Assembly: GCF_042466415.1 (NCBI RefSeq)
Contig: NZ_JAXHCH010000002.1
Span: 248,001-312,000, forward strand
Length of the DNA: 64,000 bases
Direction: 5' to 3'
From: Albirhodobacter sp042466415
GTDB lineage: Bacteria; Pseudomonadota; Alphaproteobacteria; Rhodobacterales; Rhodobacteraceae
Shown in pieces: positions 8,974-16,191 of the stretch; the first letter of the stretch is position 1; each line of letters begins with the position of its first letter. The translations under genes and the position numbers were made by a program. The notes under the pieces were generated by a model, which was not told the origin of the DNA, did not search any database, and was given only the letters and a program-made list of their open reading frames with translations.

Positions 8974-10299
8974 TCATCGGCCATAAACTGTCTCAGGCAG
9001 CCAAAGCGCGATCTGTGGGAAGATCATCACGGTGATCAGTGTTCCCAGCATGACAAGCACGAAAGGCAGCACGGAGCGGTAGATCACGGGCAAGGTGAAT
9101 TCCGCAGGCGCCATCGCCTTCATCAAGAACAGGTTGTACCCGAAGGGGGGCGTGAGATAGGCGATCTGGCAGGTGATCGTGTAGAGGATGCCGTACCAGA
9201 TCAGGTCGAAATCCAACTCTTTGGCCAGCAAAACATACACTGGCGCGACGATGACGAGCATGGCCGTATCATCCAAAAACATCCCCATCACGATGAAGCT
9301 GAGCTGCATCAAGATCAGCACCTGCCAAGGCCCGAGGCCGAGATCCTCAAGGAAGAAATCCTTGATTGCATTGCTTGCGCCCAAACCGTCAAACACCGCG
9401 CCAAACGACAACGCCGCCGTGATGATCAGCATGAACATCACCGTGATCGCGAGGGTCGATCGGGTCGCGATCTCGAAGACATCGCGCGTGAACCGGCCTT
9501 TGATGACGGCGGCAACAACAGCCGACAGCGCCCCAACGACCGAGGCTTCCGTCAGTGATGTCCAACCGTTCACGAACGGGATCATCATAGCGGCAAAGAT
9601 GAACAGCGGTAAAAGTCCCGCCCGCAGGAGCTTGAGTTTTTCCTGACGCGGAATCGCTGCGACTTCCTCGCGCGACATCGCAGGAGCCAAGGCGGGGTTC
9701 ATTTTGCACCGGATCACGATGTAGAGAATGAAGAACGCCGCCATCAACAAGCCCGGTAGCAACCCCGCAAGCCAAAGATGCGACACCGGCTGGCGCGCGA
9801 TCAGCGCGTAGAGCACCAAAACCACCGAAGGGGGAATGAGAATGCCAAGGCTCGATCCGGCCTGAATGACCCCCGAAATCATCAGCTTGTCGTAGTTGCG
9901 CTTCACCAACTCGGGCAGGGCAATCGTCGCCCCAATCGCCATCCCCGCCACCGATAGGCCGTTCATCGCGGAGATCATCACCATCAACAGGATCGTGCCG
10001 ATCGCAAGCCCCCCCGGCAACGGTCCGAACCAGACGTGGAACATCTTGTAGAGGTCTTCCGCCAATCGGCTTTCGGACATCACATAGCCCATGAAGACGA
10101 ACATCGGCAGAGTGAGAAGGGGCGTCCATTTCATCAACTTCATCACCGCCGAGAAGCCCATATCCGACCCGCCAGTGCCCCAAAGCGAGATCGCCGCGAC
10201 CACCGCCACAAAACCGATCGCGCCGAACACGCGTTGGCCCGTGATCATCATCAAAAGCATCGTTGAGAACATCAAAATGGCGATTGTTTCATATTCCAT
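8974..10299 (-). CDS. dctM: TRAP transporter large permease (DctM)
   Basis: A 441-residue, highly hydrophobic protein with about 12 membrane segments, typical of DctM (usual length 425-450). Family signatures include FVFMGYVMSES near the first third, SSLGILIPPSVVLVLYA in the middle, and MFLDDTAMLVIVAPVY and TPPFGYNLFLMKA near the end. It is the ion-coupled translocation subunit. The ATG directly abuts the stop of the small subunit gene, so the two are made together. The 66-base gap to dctP suggests separately tuned expression of the binding protein. Confidence 0.9.
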   Translation of the reverse strand: MEYETIAILMFSTMLLMMITGQRVFGAIGFVAVVAAISLWGTGGSDMGFSAVMKLMKWTPLLTLPMFVFMGYVMSESRLAEDLYKMFHVWFGPLPGGLAIGTILLMVMISAMNGLSVAGMAIGATIALPELVKRNYDKLMISGVIQAGSSLGILIPPSVVLVLYALIARQPVSHLWLAGLLPGLLMAAFFILYIVIRCKMNPALAPAMSREEVAAIPRQEKLKLLRAGLLPLFIFAAMMIPFVNGWTSLTEASVVGALSAVVAAVIKGRFTRDVFEIATRSTLAITVMFMLIITAALSFGAVFDGLGASNAIKDFFLEDLGLGPWQVLILMQLSFIVMGMFLDDTAMLVIVAPVYVLLAKELDFDLIWYGILYTITCQIAYLTPPFGYNLFLMKAMAPAEFTLPVIYRSVLPFVLVMLGTLITVMIFPQIALWLPETVYGR

Positions 10300-10806
10300 T
10301 CAGATCTCCTCCCCGCGCAGCACCGCGATATCGCGGATCAAATGCACGGTGGCTTGCAACAGCATCAGCAGGAAGCTGAACGAAATGATAAGCTTGATGG
10401 GCCAAAGATACGGCCGCCATGCGGAGGGGTTGCGCTCGCCGTATTCAAAGGAATAGGCCGTGCTTTCGACCGCGCCATAGAGCATCACGCCGAGATAAAA
10501 GATCAGGCAGAAAATGGTCACCACATCCCACATCGCCTGACTGCGCGGCGAAAACCGGGCGTAGAGCAAATCCATCCGCACATTCGTACCAAGCTGGAAC
10601 GTATAGGGGGCGCCAAGCAGGTAATACGCCACGAGCGTGAATTGTGCCATCTCTAGCGTCCAAAGCGCAGGAAGATGGACAATTTTTGTGAAGGATGAGT
10701 ACAGCAAAATCGCCATGATGACGAATAGCAAATACATCGCAAACCGCCCGACGCGATAATTGAACGCCTCAACGCGCCGAACATAGCTTACGGTCCAAGG
10801 GGGCAT
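10300..10806 (-). CDS. dctQ: TRAP transporter small permease (DctQ)
   Basis: A 168-residue protein with four membrane segments (about 20-40, 55-75, 92-115, 135-158), the DctQ pattern. The amphipathic stretch between helices carries GTNVRMDLLYARFSPR, the usual conserved region. It pairs with DctM. The start overlaps the stop of the upstream amidohydrolase gene by one base (TGATG). Confidence 0.85.
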   Translation of the reverse strand: MPPWTVSYVRRVEAFNYRVGRFAMYLLFVIMAILLYSSFTKIVHLPALWTLEMAQFTLVAYYLLGAPYTFQLGTNVRMDLLYARFSPRSQAMWDVVTIFCLIFYLGVMLYGAVESTAYSFEYGERNPSAWRPYLWPIKLIISFSFLLMLLQATVHLIRDIAVLRGEEI

Positions 10807-11552
10807 CAGGTCTCCAATCGCGCAAGCGCAGCGCGCAACACCGGCGCGAGCGTCTGCGCCATCGCCGCTTGGGTTTCAGATGTTGCGATCAGATCGTTGC
10901 GGATCTCCAGCATCGCATTGGGAATGCGCATCGCTGTCGCATGCAGGGCGAGTGTGTGTGTCACCTCGTCGGCTGCGCTATAGGGTTGATTCAATTCTGT
11001 TTTCAGCGAAGTCGTTGTCTGCGCAATCTCGATAATCGCGTGGGCAAGGTCGGTGTCGAGATCGTGGATCACACCAAATTCGGTCTCGCGCTGGGCGCCG
11101 AAATAGACGGGGGTGAAGGAATGCACCGTCACGATCTGTGTCACGCGCCGCGCGGCCAAGCGCTCGGCGATGTGGGCCCGCACGGCATTGTGGAAGGGCA
11201 CATAGATCGCAGTCGTCCGCGCAATGCGCGCCGCGTCCGGCAGGGCGCGGTTGCCTGCGATGGCGTGCCTCTCGGAGGTCTCAGGCATCGCGCCGGACGA
11301 GTGTGGCGGGCGATTGAGATCGTAGATCAGGCGCGACACTTTTGCCGAAATCAACGTCGCATCGAGCAAGATCGCGAGGTGTTCTGCCAAGGCCAAAGCG
11401 CCCGGATCATACGCGATATGCGCAGATCTTTCCGCCTCCGTTAGCCCAAAATCGCCCCAGTCGGGCGGGAAGGCGTTGGAGGCATGCTCGCAGATCAACA
11501 CGAGCGATCCGTCACGCGGCGTTATCTCAATCATGTCATCCGAAGTCGGCAT
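10806..11552 (-). CDS. N-formylglutamate amidohydrolase family protein
   Basis: A 248-residue protein of the N-formylglutamate amidohydrolase family (PF05013, HutG type). Start at 11552 (MPTSDDMIEI), preceded by AGGGAGAGCC; the frame stays open upstream but that part is not protein-like. Visible signatures: CEHASNAFP near residue 20 and YDLNRPP near 80, typical of the zinc amidohydrolase core, then HSFTPVYFG and a terminal LEIRNDL. There are no histidine-utilisation genes here, so formylglutamate is an unlikely substrate. In this operon it could hydrolyse a gamma-glutamyl amide and return glutamate. First gene of the minus-strand operon, divergent from the RpiR regulator. Confidence 0.8.
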   Translation of the reverse strand: MPTSDDMIEITPRDGSLVLICEHASNAFPPDWGDFGLTEAERSAHIAYDPGALALAEHLAILLDATLISAKVSRLIYDLNRPPHSSGAMPETSERHAIAGNRALPDAARIARTTAIYVPFHNAVRAHIAERLAARRVTQIVTVHSFTPVYFGAQRETEFGVIHDLDTDLAHAIIEIAQTTTSLKTELNQPYSAADEVTHTLALHATAMRIPNAMLEIRNDLIATSETQAAMAQTLAPVLRAALARLET

Positions 11553-11650
11553 CGGCTCTCCCTGACGCGCGCCAACATGCGGCCCGCAGCGATTCTGATC
11601 TGACCGCTTTGTGTCAGGCTGGTCTGTGTGAGGGCGTTCTGTCAAGAATA

Positions 11651-11666
11651 TTTCAGTTGCGTGAAA
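11651..11666. promoter_or_regulatory. Candidate RpiR operator
   Basis: The inverted repeat TTTCA-N6-TGAAA lies in the 162-base gap between the divergent amidohydrolase and rpiR starts. A TACAAT hexamer at 11672-11677 could be the -10 element for rpiR. RpiR-type proteins commonly bind short dyads of this kind; the match is an inference. Confidence 0.4.
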
Positions 11667-11714
11667 ACTGTTACAATCTATTCTTGCGGGATGGACGAAG
11701 GAGTGCCCGTTTTG

Positions 11715-12581
11715 ATGGCAAGGCGCAAAACCATTGAAGATCAGATCCGCGCCAGCTTTGACGCGATGACAAAGACGGAGCGGCAGGTGGCGAGCCATTT
11801 GATGCGCAATTACCCCGTCGCGGCACTTGGATCGGTGACGCAATTGGCAAAAGCGGCGGAGGTTTCCTCACCCACGGTCATCCGACTGGTGCAGAAGATG
11901 GGGTTTAAAGGCTATCCCGATTTTCAAACCGCGGTGCGCGCAGAGGTCGAGGAACGCCTGATCTCGCCGCTTGCAAAGCATGATCGTTGGGCGGGCGGGG
12001 TGCCTGAAACGCATATTCTGAACAGTTTTGCGGATGCGGTTTTGGGCAATCTGCAAGCGACGCTGAACCAGATTGATCACGCGGATTTCGACGCGGTCGC
12101 CGCGCTGATGGCCGATCCTGACCGTCATATTTTCGCGACAGGGGGGCGCATTACCGTCGCGATGGCGGATTATTTTGTGACGCATATGAAAGTGATCCGG
12201 CCCAATGTGTCCCTTATGTCGGCGGTGTCGAACGCTTGGCCCCCGCGGATGCTTGATTTGAAGAAGGGCGATGTTCTGCTGGCCTTCGATATCCGCCGGT
12301 ATGAGAATAATGTCCTGCAGCTTGTTGAAATGGCGGCGGAGCAGGGGGCAGAGGTGGTGGTTATCACCGATCCGTGGGTGTCTCCCGCCGCGAACCATGC
12401 GCGTTACCGGTTTTCGGCGCAGGTTGAGGTGCCCTCTGCATGGGATAGCACGGTCGCCTTGCAGGTTCTGGTCGAAACCCTGATGGCGTCCGTGCAGCGT
12501 TTGACTTGGGATGAAACCTCCACGCGGATGGAGAAGCTGGAGGCGCTTTACGCGCGCTCCAAATTTTTCCGCAAACGCTGA
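11715..12581 (+). CDS. MurR/RpiR family transcriptional regulator
   Basis: A 288-residue regulator. Start at 11715 (MARRKTIEDQI) has a GAAGGAG site 10 bases upstream; in-frame ATGs at 11628 and 11691 are less likely. Residues 1-80 are the RpiR helix-turn-helix (MTKTERQVASHLM, VTQLAKAAEVSSPTVIRLVQKMGFKGYPDF). Residues 120-260 form a SIS phosphosugar-type domain (IFATGGRITVAMADYF, GDVLLAFDIRRYENNVLQ). It is divergent from the amine/alcohol operon and so probably controls it. SIS effectors are often sugar phosphates, but several RpiR proteins of catabolic operons sense other metabolites. The 3' end overlaps the convergent small gene by 34 bases. Confidence 0.87.
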   Translation: MARRKTIEDQIRASFDAMTKTERQVASHLMRNYPVAALGSVTQLAKAAEVSSPTVIRLVQKMGFKGYPDFQTAVRAEVEERLISPLAKHDRWAGGVPETHILNSFADAVLGNLQATLNQIDHADFDAVAALMADPDRHIFATGGRITVAMADYFVTHMKVIRPNVSLMSAVSNAWPPRMLDLKKGDVLLAFDIRRYENNVLQLVEMAAEQGAEVVVITDPWVSPAANHARYRFSAQVEVPSAWDSTVALQVLVETLMASVQRLTWDETSTRMEKLEALYARSKFFRKR

Positions 12582-12868
12582 GCTTCGAGCTGCGCCTCTT
12601 TTTGTAAGGTTTTAACCTCGGACCGGCGCAGCCGCTCAAGTACGTCCGCCTCACTTTCACCGCGTGACCGGCCATCGATCCATATCTTGCGACACGATCG
12701 CGCCGACCACGGCCGCGCCGCTTGCGTCAGCCAATGGCGCAAGGATGCGGGCAGGGCGTCGAAGTCCTGCATCGGGTCGCCGGCACGGCTGCGGCGTGGC
12801 AAGGGCGTCGCGCCGGCATTCTGGTTGCGCCGCATCGCCGCGCGCGGAGCGGGACTGGTCCCCTTCAT
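12548..12868 (-). CDS. Small basic protein, DUF6525-like
   Basis: About 106 residues from the ATG at 12868 (MKGTSPAPR). An ATG at 12895 would overlap the upstream GTPase gene by 22 bases. Rich in Arg and Ala, with a central LPASLRHWLTQAARPWS motif and a C-terminal helix with heptad-like charge. This resembles the short alphaproteobacterial DUF6525 family (from memory, unverified). Function unknown. It directly follows the CobW-family gene and may be co-transcribed. Its 3' end overlaps that of rpiR. Confidence 0.6.
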   Translation of the reverse strand: MKGTSPAPRAAMRRNQNAGATPLPRRSRAGDPMQDFDALPASLRHWLTQAARPWSARSCRKIWIDGRSRGESEADVLERLRRSEVKTLQKEAQLEAQRLRKNLERA

Positions 12869-12873
12869 GCGCG

Positions 12874-14097
12874 TCACGCCGCGCCATGGCGCCAAAGCGG
12901 GAAGGGGTCGGCCAGCCCTGCCACCTCGGGCGCGCTCAGATCGGCGATGTCTGCCGGACCGTTCAGAAGCGCTTGATCGAGGCGGTTGTGAAGATCGGGC
13001 CAGTCAATCCCCGCCCCGATGAAGACGATTTCTTGCCGGCGATCCCCCCACGGCTCTTGCCAATGCGCGTCGAGATAGCTGCGCGCCTGTTCGGCGTCCG
13101 GCCATTTGTCACGCGGCACACTCGCCCACCATGTCCCCAAGGGCGAGACAGAGGAAAGCGCGCCCGCCAGCGAAAATTCCGCCACCCAGTCCGGACGTGT
13201 AGCAATCCAAAAGTGACCTTTTGCGCGGATGACGCCGTCTAGCGGCCCGTTCAGGACATCGTGAATTCTGGACGGGTCAAATGGCGCGCGGGCGCGGTAA
13301 ACATAAGAGGAAACACCATATTCCTCGGTTTCCGGCGTATGATCTGCAAAGCCGTAGAGTTCTTTCGCCCACATCGGATGCTGATGCGCCTTGTCGAAAT
13401 CGAACAATTTGGTGTTCAGCACCTTCGAGAGCGGTACTTCCGAACGATCGGTTTCAATGATCTGCGCATCAGCATTCAGGGCACGCAAAATCGCGCGCGC
13501 CGCTGCGAGATCTTGCGGCGCGGCATCCGAAACTTTGTTCAGGATCAGCACATCAGCAAATTCAATTTGCTCGACCAGCAGGGTGACGAGGCTGCGATCG
13601 CCCGCCTCTTCATCCGCTTGCCCGCGATCACTCAGAAAATCGTGGCTTGAATAGTTACGCAGCAGGTTAGCCGCATCGACCACCGTCACCATCGTATCGA
13701 GCCGCACAATATCAGCCAGAGATTGCCCGTCTTCATCCCGAAACTCGAAGGTCGTGGCGACGGGGAGAGGTTCCGAGATGCCCGTGCTCTCGATCAACAG
13801 GTAATCAAACCGCCCCGTCTCCGCCAACCGCCTGACTTCTAACAACAGATCTTCCCGCAACGTGCAGCAAATGCACCCGTTTGACATCTCGACCAATGTT
13901 TCTTCGGTGTGGTTCAAATTGCCCTGCGCGCGCACGAGATCGGCGTCGATGTTCACCTCGGACATATCATTGACGATGACAGCGACATTGAGCCCTTCGC
14001 GGTTGTTGAGCACTCTGTTGAGCAATGTGGTTTTGCCAGCCCCCAAAAAGCCGGAGAGGACGGTGACGGGCAGTTTCGGGTGAGTGGTGTCGAGCAT
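12874..14097 (-). CDS. CobW/COG0523 GTP-binding metallochaperone, zinc-starvation type
   Basis: A 407-residue G3E GTPase. Walker A is GFLGAGKTT (about 16-24); the metal-binding CxCC motif is seen in NGCICCTLREDLL (about 74-78); Walker B-like ESTG and the specificity motif LNKVSD follow. The C-terminal CobW_C domain contains KGHFWIATRPD. Such proteins move zinc or other metals to client enzymes. The gene is preceded by two Zur-like half-palindromic boxes within 50 bases of its ATG, pointing to expression under zinc limitation. No cobalamin biosynthesis genes are nearby. Confidence 0.87.
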   Translation of the reverse strand: MLDTTHPKLPVTVLSGFLGAGKTTLLNRVLNNREGLNVAVIVNDMSEVNIDADLVRAQGNLNHTEETLVEMSNGCICCTLREDLLLEVRRLAETGRFDYLLIESTGISEPLPVATTFEFRDEDGQSLADIVRLDTMVTVVDAANLLRNYSSHDFLSDRGQADEEAGDRSLVTLLVEQIEFADVLILNKVSDAAPQDLAAARAILRALNADAQIIETDRSEVPLSKVLNTKLFDFDKAHQHPMWAKELYGFADHTPETEEYGVSSYVYRARAPFDPSRIHDVLNGPLDGVIRAKGHFWIATRPDWVAEFSLAGALSSVSPLGTWWASVPRDKWPDAEQARSYLDAHWQEPWGDRRQEIVFIGAGIDWPDLHNRLDQALLNGPADIADLSAPEVAGLADPFPLWRHGAA

Positions 14098-14113
14098 GTC
14101 GGCCTCAATTTGC

Positions 14114-14143
14114 GTTATAATATCACTATTGTTATATTATAAC
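14114..14143. promoter_or_regulatory. Zur-type operator pair upstream of the CobW-family gene
   Basis: GTTATAATATCAC at 14114-14126 and GTTATATTATAAC at 14131-14143. The second is a near-perfect 13-bp palindrome, and together the outer arms GTTATAATAT and ATATTATAAC form a larger dyad. This fits the alphaproteobacterial Zur consensus GTTATANNATAAC (established knowledge). Confidence 0.72.
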
Positions 14144-14186
14144 TATTGTAGAGTTCAACCTGCCAAATGACACCTCAGCACCGCAT

Positions 14187-14221
14187 AAAAAAACGGCCCG
14201 CGCGCAGGGCGCAGGCCGTCG
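14187..14221 (-). terminator. Rho-independent terminator after the Gfo/Idh/MocA gene
   Basis: On the minus strand ACGGCC and GGCCGT arms with inner GC pairs close a short loop and run into a tract of seven T. It lies 20 bases past the stop codon. Confidence 0.85.
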
Positions 14222-14240
14222 CAGATGTGCGGGCGGTCGA

Positions 14241-15350
14241 TTACGACGTAAATTCGTCGATCCGAACCATGCGGTGTTCGGCCATCGAGGTTTGTGCGGC
14301 CATGCCCATAATTACCGACATAATCCCGTCTTGCAGGTTAACGGCGGCATTTTCGCGCTCGCCACGCACGAGCGCGGCGAAGCCTTGGTGTTGGTAGAAG
14401 GTCGACCCGTTGTGATCGCCGGCTTCCAAAATGGTCGGGTCCACCGGGATTTCGCGAACGAACGGGCCTTTCGGGTCGCGCGGGCTGATGATGAGTTGCG
14501 GAATTGGGGCATCGCCCAAATGCTCGGGCCAAAAACGCCCCGGCCCCGGGACGAGCGCCCCAATCTTGCCCTTCGGCCCCACCGCGGAGACCTCCTCTTG
14601 GTAGCGCGCACCTTCGGCAAACATGCAAAGCTCGAGAATTGCGCGCGCACCCGAGGCGAAATCAACGATCACGTAACCATTATCGAGAATATCCGGCGTC
14701 TCGCCTGCGTAGCTTTCATCAAGATGGTTCACGTCCTGTCCACCTGACGCCATGATTCGTACGGGTTCCGATTGCATCACCAAACGCATGAGGTCGAAGA
14801 AATGGCAGCATTTCTCGACGAATGTGCCGCCCGTGTTGCGGTTGAAACGGTTCCAATCGCCCACTTTTTCAAGGAAGGGGAAACGGTGCTCGCGGATCGT
14901 GAGCATCTTGATCCCGCCTGTTGCGGCGGCGGCTTCTTGCACGAAAGCAGCAATCGGCGGCATGTAGCGGTATTCCATCGCGACCCACACAGGGGCGGGA
15001 TAGCGCGCGCGAAACGCTTCGATCCGCGCGATATGGGTGGGGTCGGTGAACAGGGGTTTTTCCACCAAAACCGGAAGGGGGCGGGTGTGCGCCAAGGCTT
15101 CTAGCTGTTCGACATGGCGGAAATTCGGGCTGACGATGACGATACAATCAAGCGTCTCGACCGCCAAAAGCGCCTCGACACTGTCGACGAACTTGGCATC
15201 AGGCGCGAATTCGGCGGCGGCGGCCGCCATCGCGGCGTCAGGCTCGAAAATGGCCGCAACGCGGGTGTCTGGTAAAAGCGCGATATTGCGAAGGTGTTCC
15301 TGTCCCATCATTCCACAACCGATGAGACCGTAATTTATGAGGCGAGCCAT
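14241..15350 (-). CDS. Gfo/Idh/MocA family protein; candidate NAD-dependent sulfoquinovosidase (GH188)
   Basis: A 369-residue Gfo/Idh/MocA protein. The N-terminal Rossmann fold has GLIGCGMMGQEH (9-20), the conserved lysine in VLVEKP (about 97), and the C-terminal domain has GTFVEKCCHFFDLM with the usual catalytic-site His. It follows gntR by 9 bases and is convergent to the zinc GTPase. Family members are sugar dehydrogenases, but a branch found in sulfoquinovose gene clusters acts as NAD-dependent sulfoquinovosidase (GH188, known from recent literature). The adjacent SmoCBA-like genes and the lack of a GH31 sulfoquinovosidase here make that role attractive. A plain sugar dehydrogenase is the alternative. 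The fold call is firm, the GH188 role is inference. Confidence 0.8.
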   Translation of the reverse strand: MARLINYGLIGCGMMGQEHLRNIALLPDTRVAAIFEPDAAMAAAAAEFAPDAKFVDSVEALLAVETLDCIVIVSPNFRHVEQLEALAHTRPLPVLVEKPLFTDPTHIARIEAFRARYPAPVWVAMEYRYMPPIAAFVQEAAAATGGIKMLTIREHRFPFLEKVGDWNRFNRNTGGTFVEKCCHFFDLMRLVMQSEPVRIMASGGQDVNHLDESYAGETPDILDNGYVIVDFASGARAILELCMFAEGARYQEEVSAVGPKGKIGALVPGPGRFWPEHLGDAPIPQLIISPRDPKGPFVREIPVDPTILEAGDHNGSTFYQHQGFAALVRGERENAAVNLQDGIMSVIMGMAAQTSMAEHRMVRIDEFTS

Positions 15351-15359
15351 AGAGTTATC

Positions 15360-16070
15360 CTATTTCAGACGTTGGACGTAATGGGCGATATCTGTGTCAA
15401 ACCAGGTGCGCGAATATTCGACCGCATGTGGTTTTTGCTCCCAACTCAGGCGCTGGATAAAGCCAAGCGCGGCGCCTGCGGGTTTGCCAAATTCGGGCGG
15501 GGCCCAATCCGGCGTGGTGCCAATCGTCACGTAATCCTCGGCGCGGGCGATCCAGAAGCCGAGGTGGACTTGGTAATATCGGTAGAGTGAATCGGAGACT
15601 TTTCGCGGATCGACGATACCGCTGCCGGCGTCGAGCCAGATTTCCTCAACAGCCATCGGACGCTTGTTCAAAAACCGCAGGCGACGGATTCGGGTTGCTT
15701 GTGGCGAGGTGCCGAAATCGGGCAAATCGGCGGGCTTGTCGCGAAGTTGGATATCCAAAAATCGCGCCGTCGGCAGGCCCCCGCCTTCCAGAAGTTCCAA
15801 CCGAAACATCGAATACACACTGACGACGCCCGCATCGGCGCGGATATAATTTCCCGATCCCTGCCGGCGCTCTAGCAGCCCCTTTTCTTCCAGTATTTTC
15901 AGACCTTTGCGCAAAGTCCGGACGGTCACGCTATAGGTCTGCGCCATCTGGCGCTCGGGGGGCATTCGCATGCCATCGCCCAGCCGCCCCGCAGCGATTT
16001 CGCGGATCAGAAGTTCGCTGAGTTGGATGTAGACGGGCAGGGCAGCAGGGCCCTCATGGCGTTCGAACAT
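15360..16070 (-). CDS. GntR family (HutC-type) transcriptional regulator
   Basis: A 236-residue regulator. Start at 16070 (MFERHEGP), preceded by GGGGAGGG. The N-terminal winged helix (about 10-78) shows PVYIQLSELLIREIAAGRLGDGMRMPPERQMAQTY-type sequence, with the usual GSGNYI wing. Residues 85-235 form a UTRA effector domain (RIRRLRFLNKRPMAVEE, DWAPPEFG). It is divergent from the SmoC-like gene across 121 bases and co-directional with the Gfo/Idh/MocA gene. It probably represses both units until sulfoquinovose or a derivative binds UTRA; the effector is inference. Confidence 0.87.
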   Translation of the reverse strand: MFERHEGPAALPVYIQLSELLIREIAAGRLGDGMRMPPERQMAQTYSVTVRTLRKGLKILEEKGLLERRQGSGNYIRADAGVVSVYSMFRLELLEGGGLPTARFLDIQLRDKPADLPDFGTSPQATRIRRLRFLNKRPMAVEEIWLDAGSGIVDPRKVSDSLYRYYQVHLGFWIARAEDYVTIGTTPDWAPPEFGKPAGAALGFIQRLSWEQKPHAVEYSRTWFDTDIAHYVQRLK

Positions 16071-16078
16071 TGACGGTC

Positions 16079-16185
16079 CCTCCCCGAACCGAAACGTTAA
16101 AACAAAATTGATACCCCATTGATCTACATCAAAGACGGCGTTACGCAAGATGAAATTGCGACGAGATTGCTTTGGTTCGGGGAGG
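16079..16185. promoter_or_regulatory. Divergent control region with 12-bp inverted leader repeat and TTGAT dyad
   Basis: CCTCCCCGAACC at 16079-16090 and its exact reverse complement GGTTCGGGGAGG at 16174-16185 form the untranslated leaders of both divergent genes and include both ribosome sites. Between them TTGATCTACATCAA at 16119-16132 is a 5-bp-arm dyad, with another TTGAT at 16108. The dyad is a candidate GntR operator. Confidence 0.5.
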
Positions 16186-16191
16186 AATCAG

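Noticed and set aside
7627..9558. 643-codon open frame on the plus strand
   Set aside because: Runs antisense to the TRAP dctP/dctM genes, with low-complexity His/Arg/Asp composition typical of a shadow frame in GC-rich DNA.
12874..14097. CobW as cobalamin biosynthesis protein
   Set aside because: No cob genes nearby; Zur-like boxes and CxCC point to the zinc branch of COG0523.
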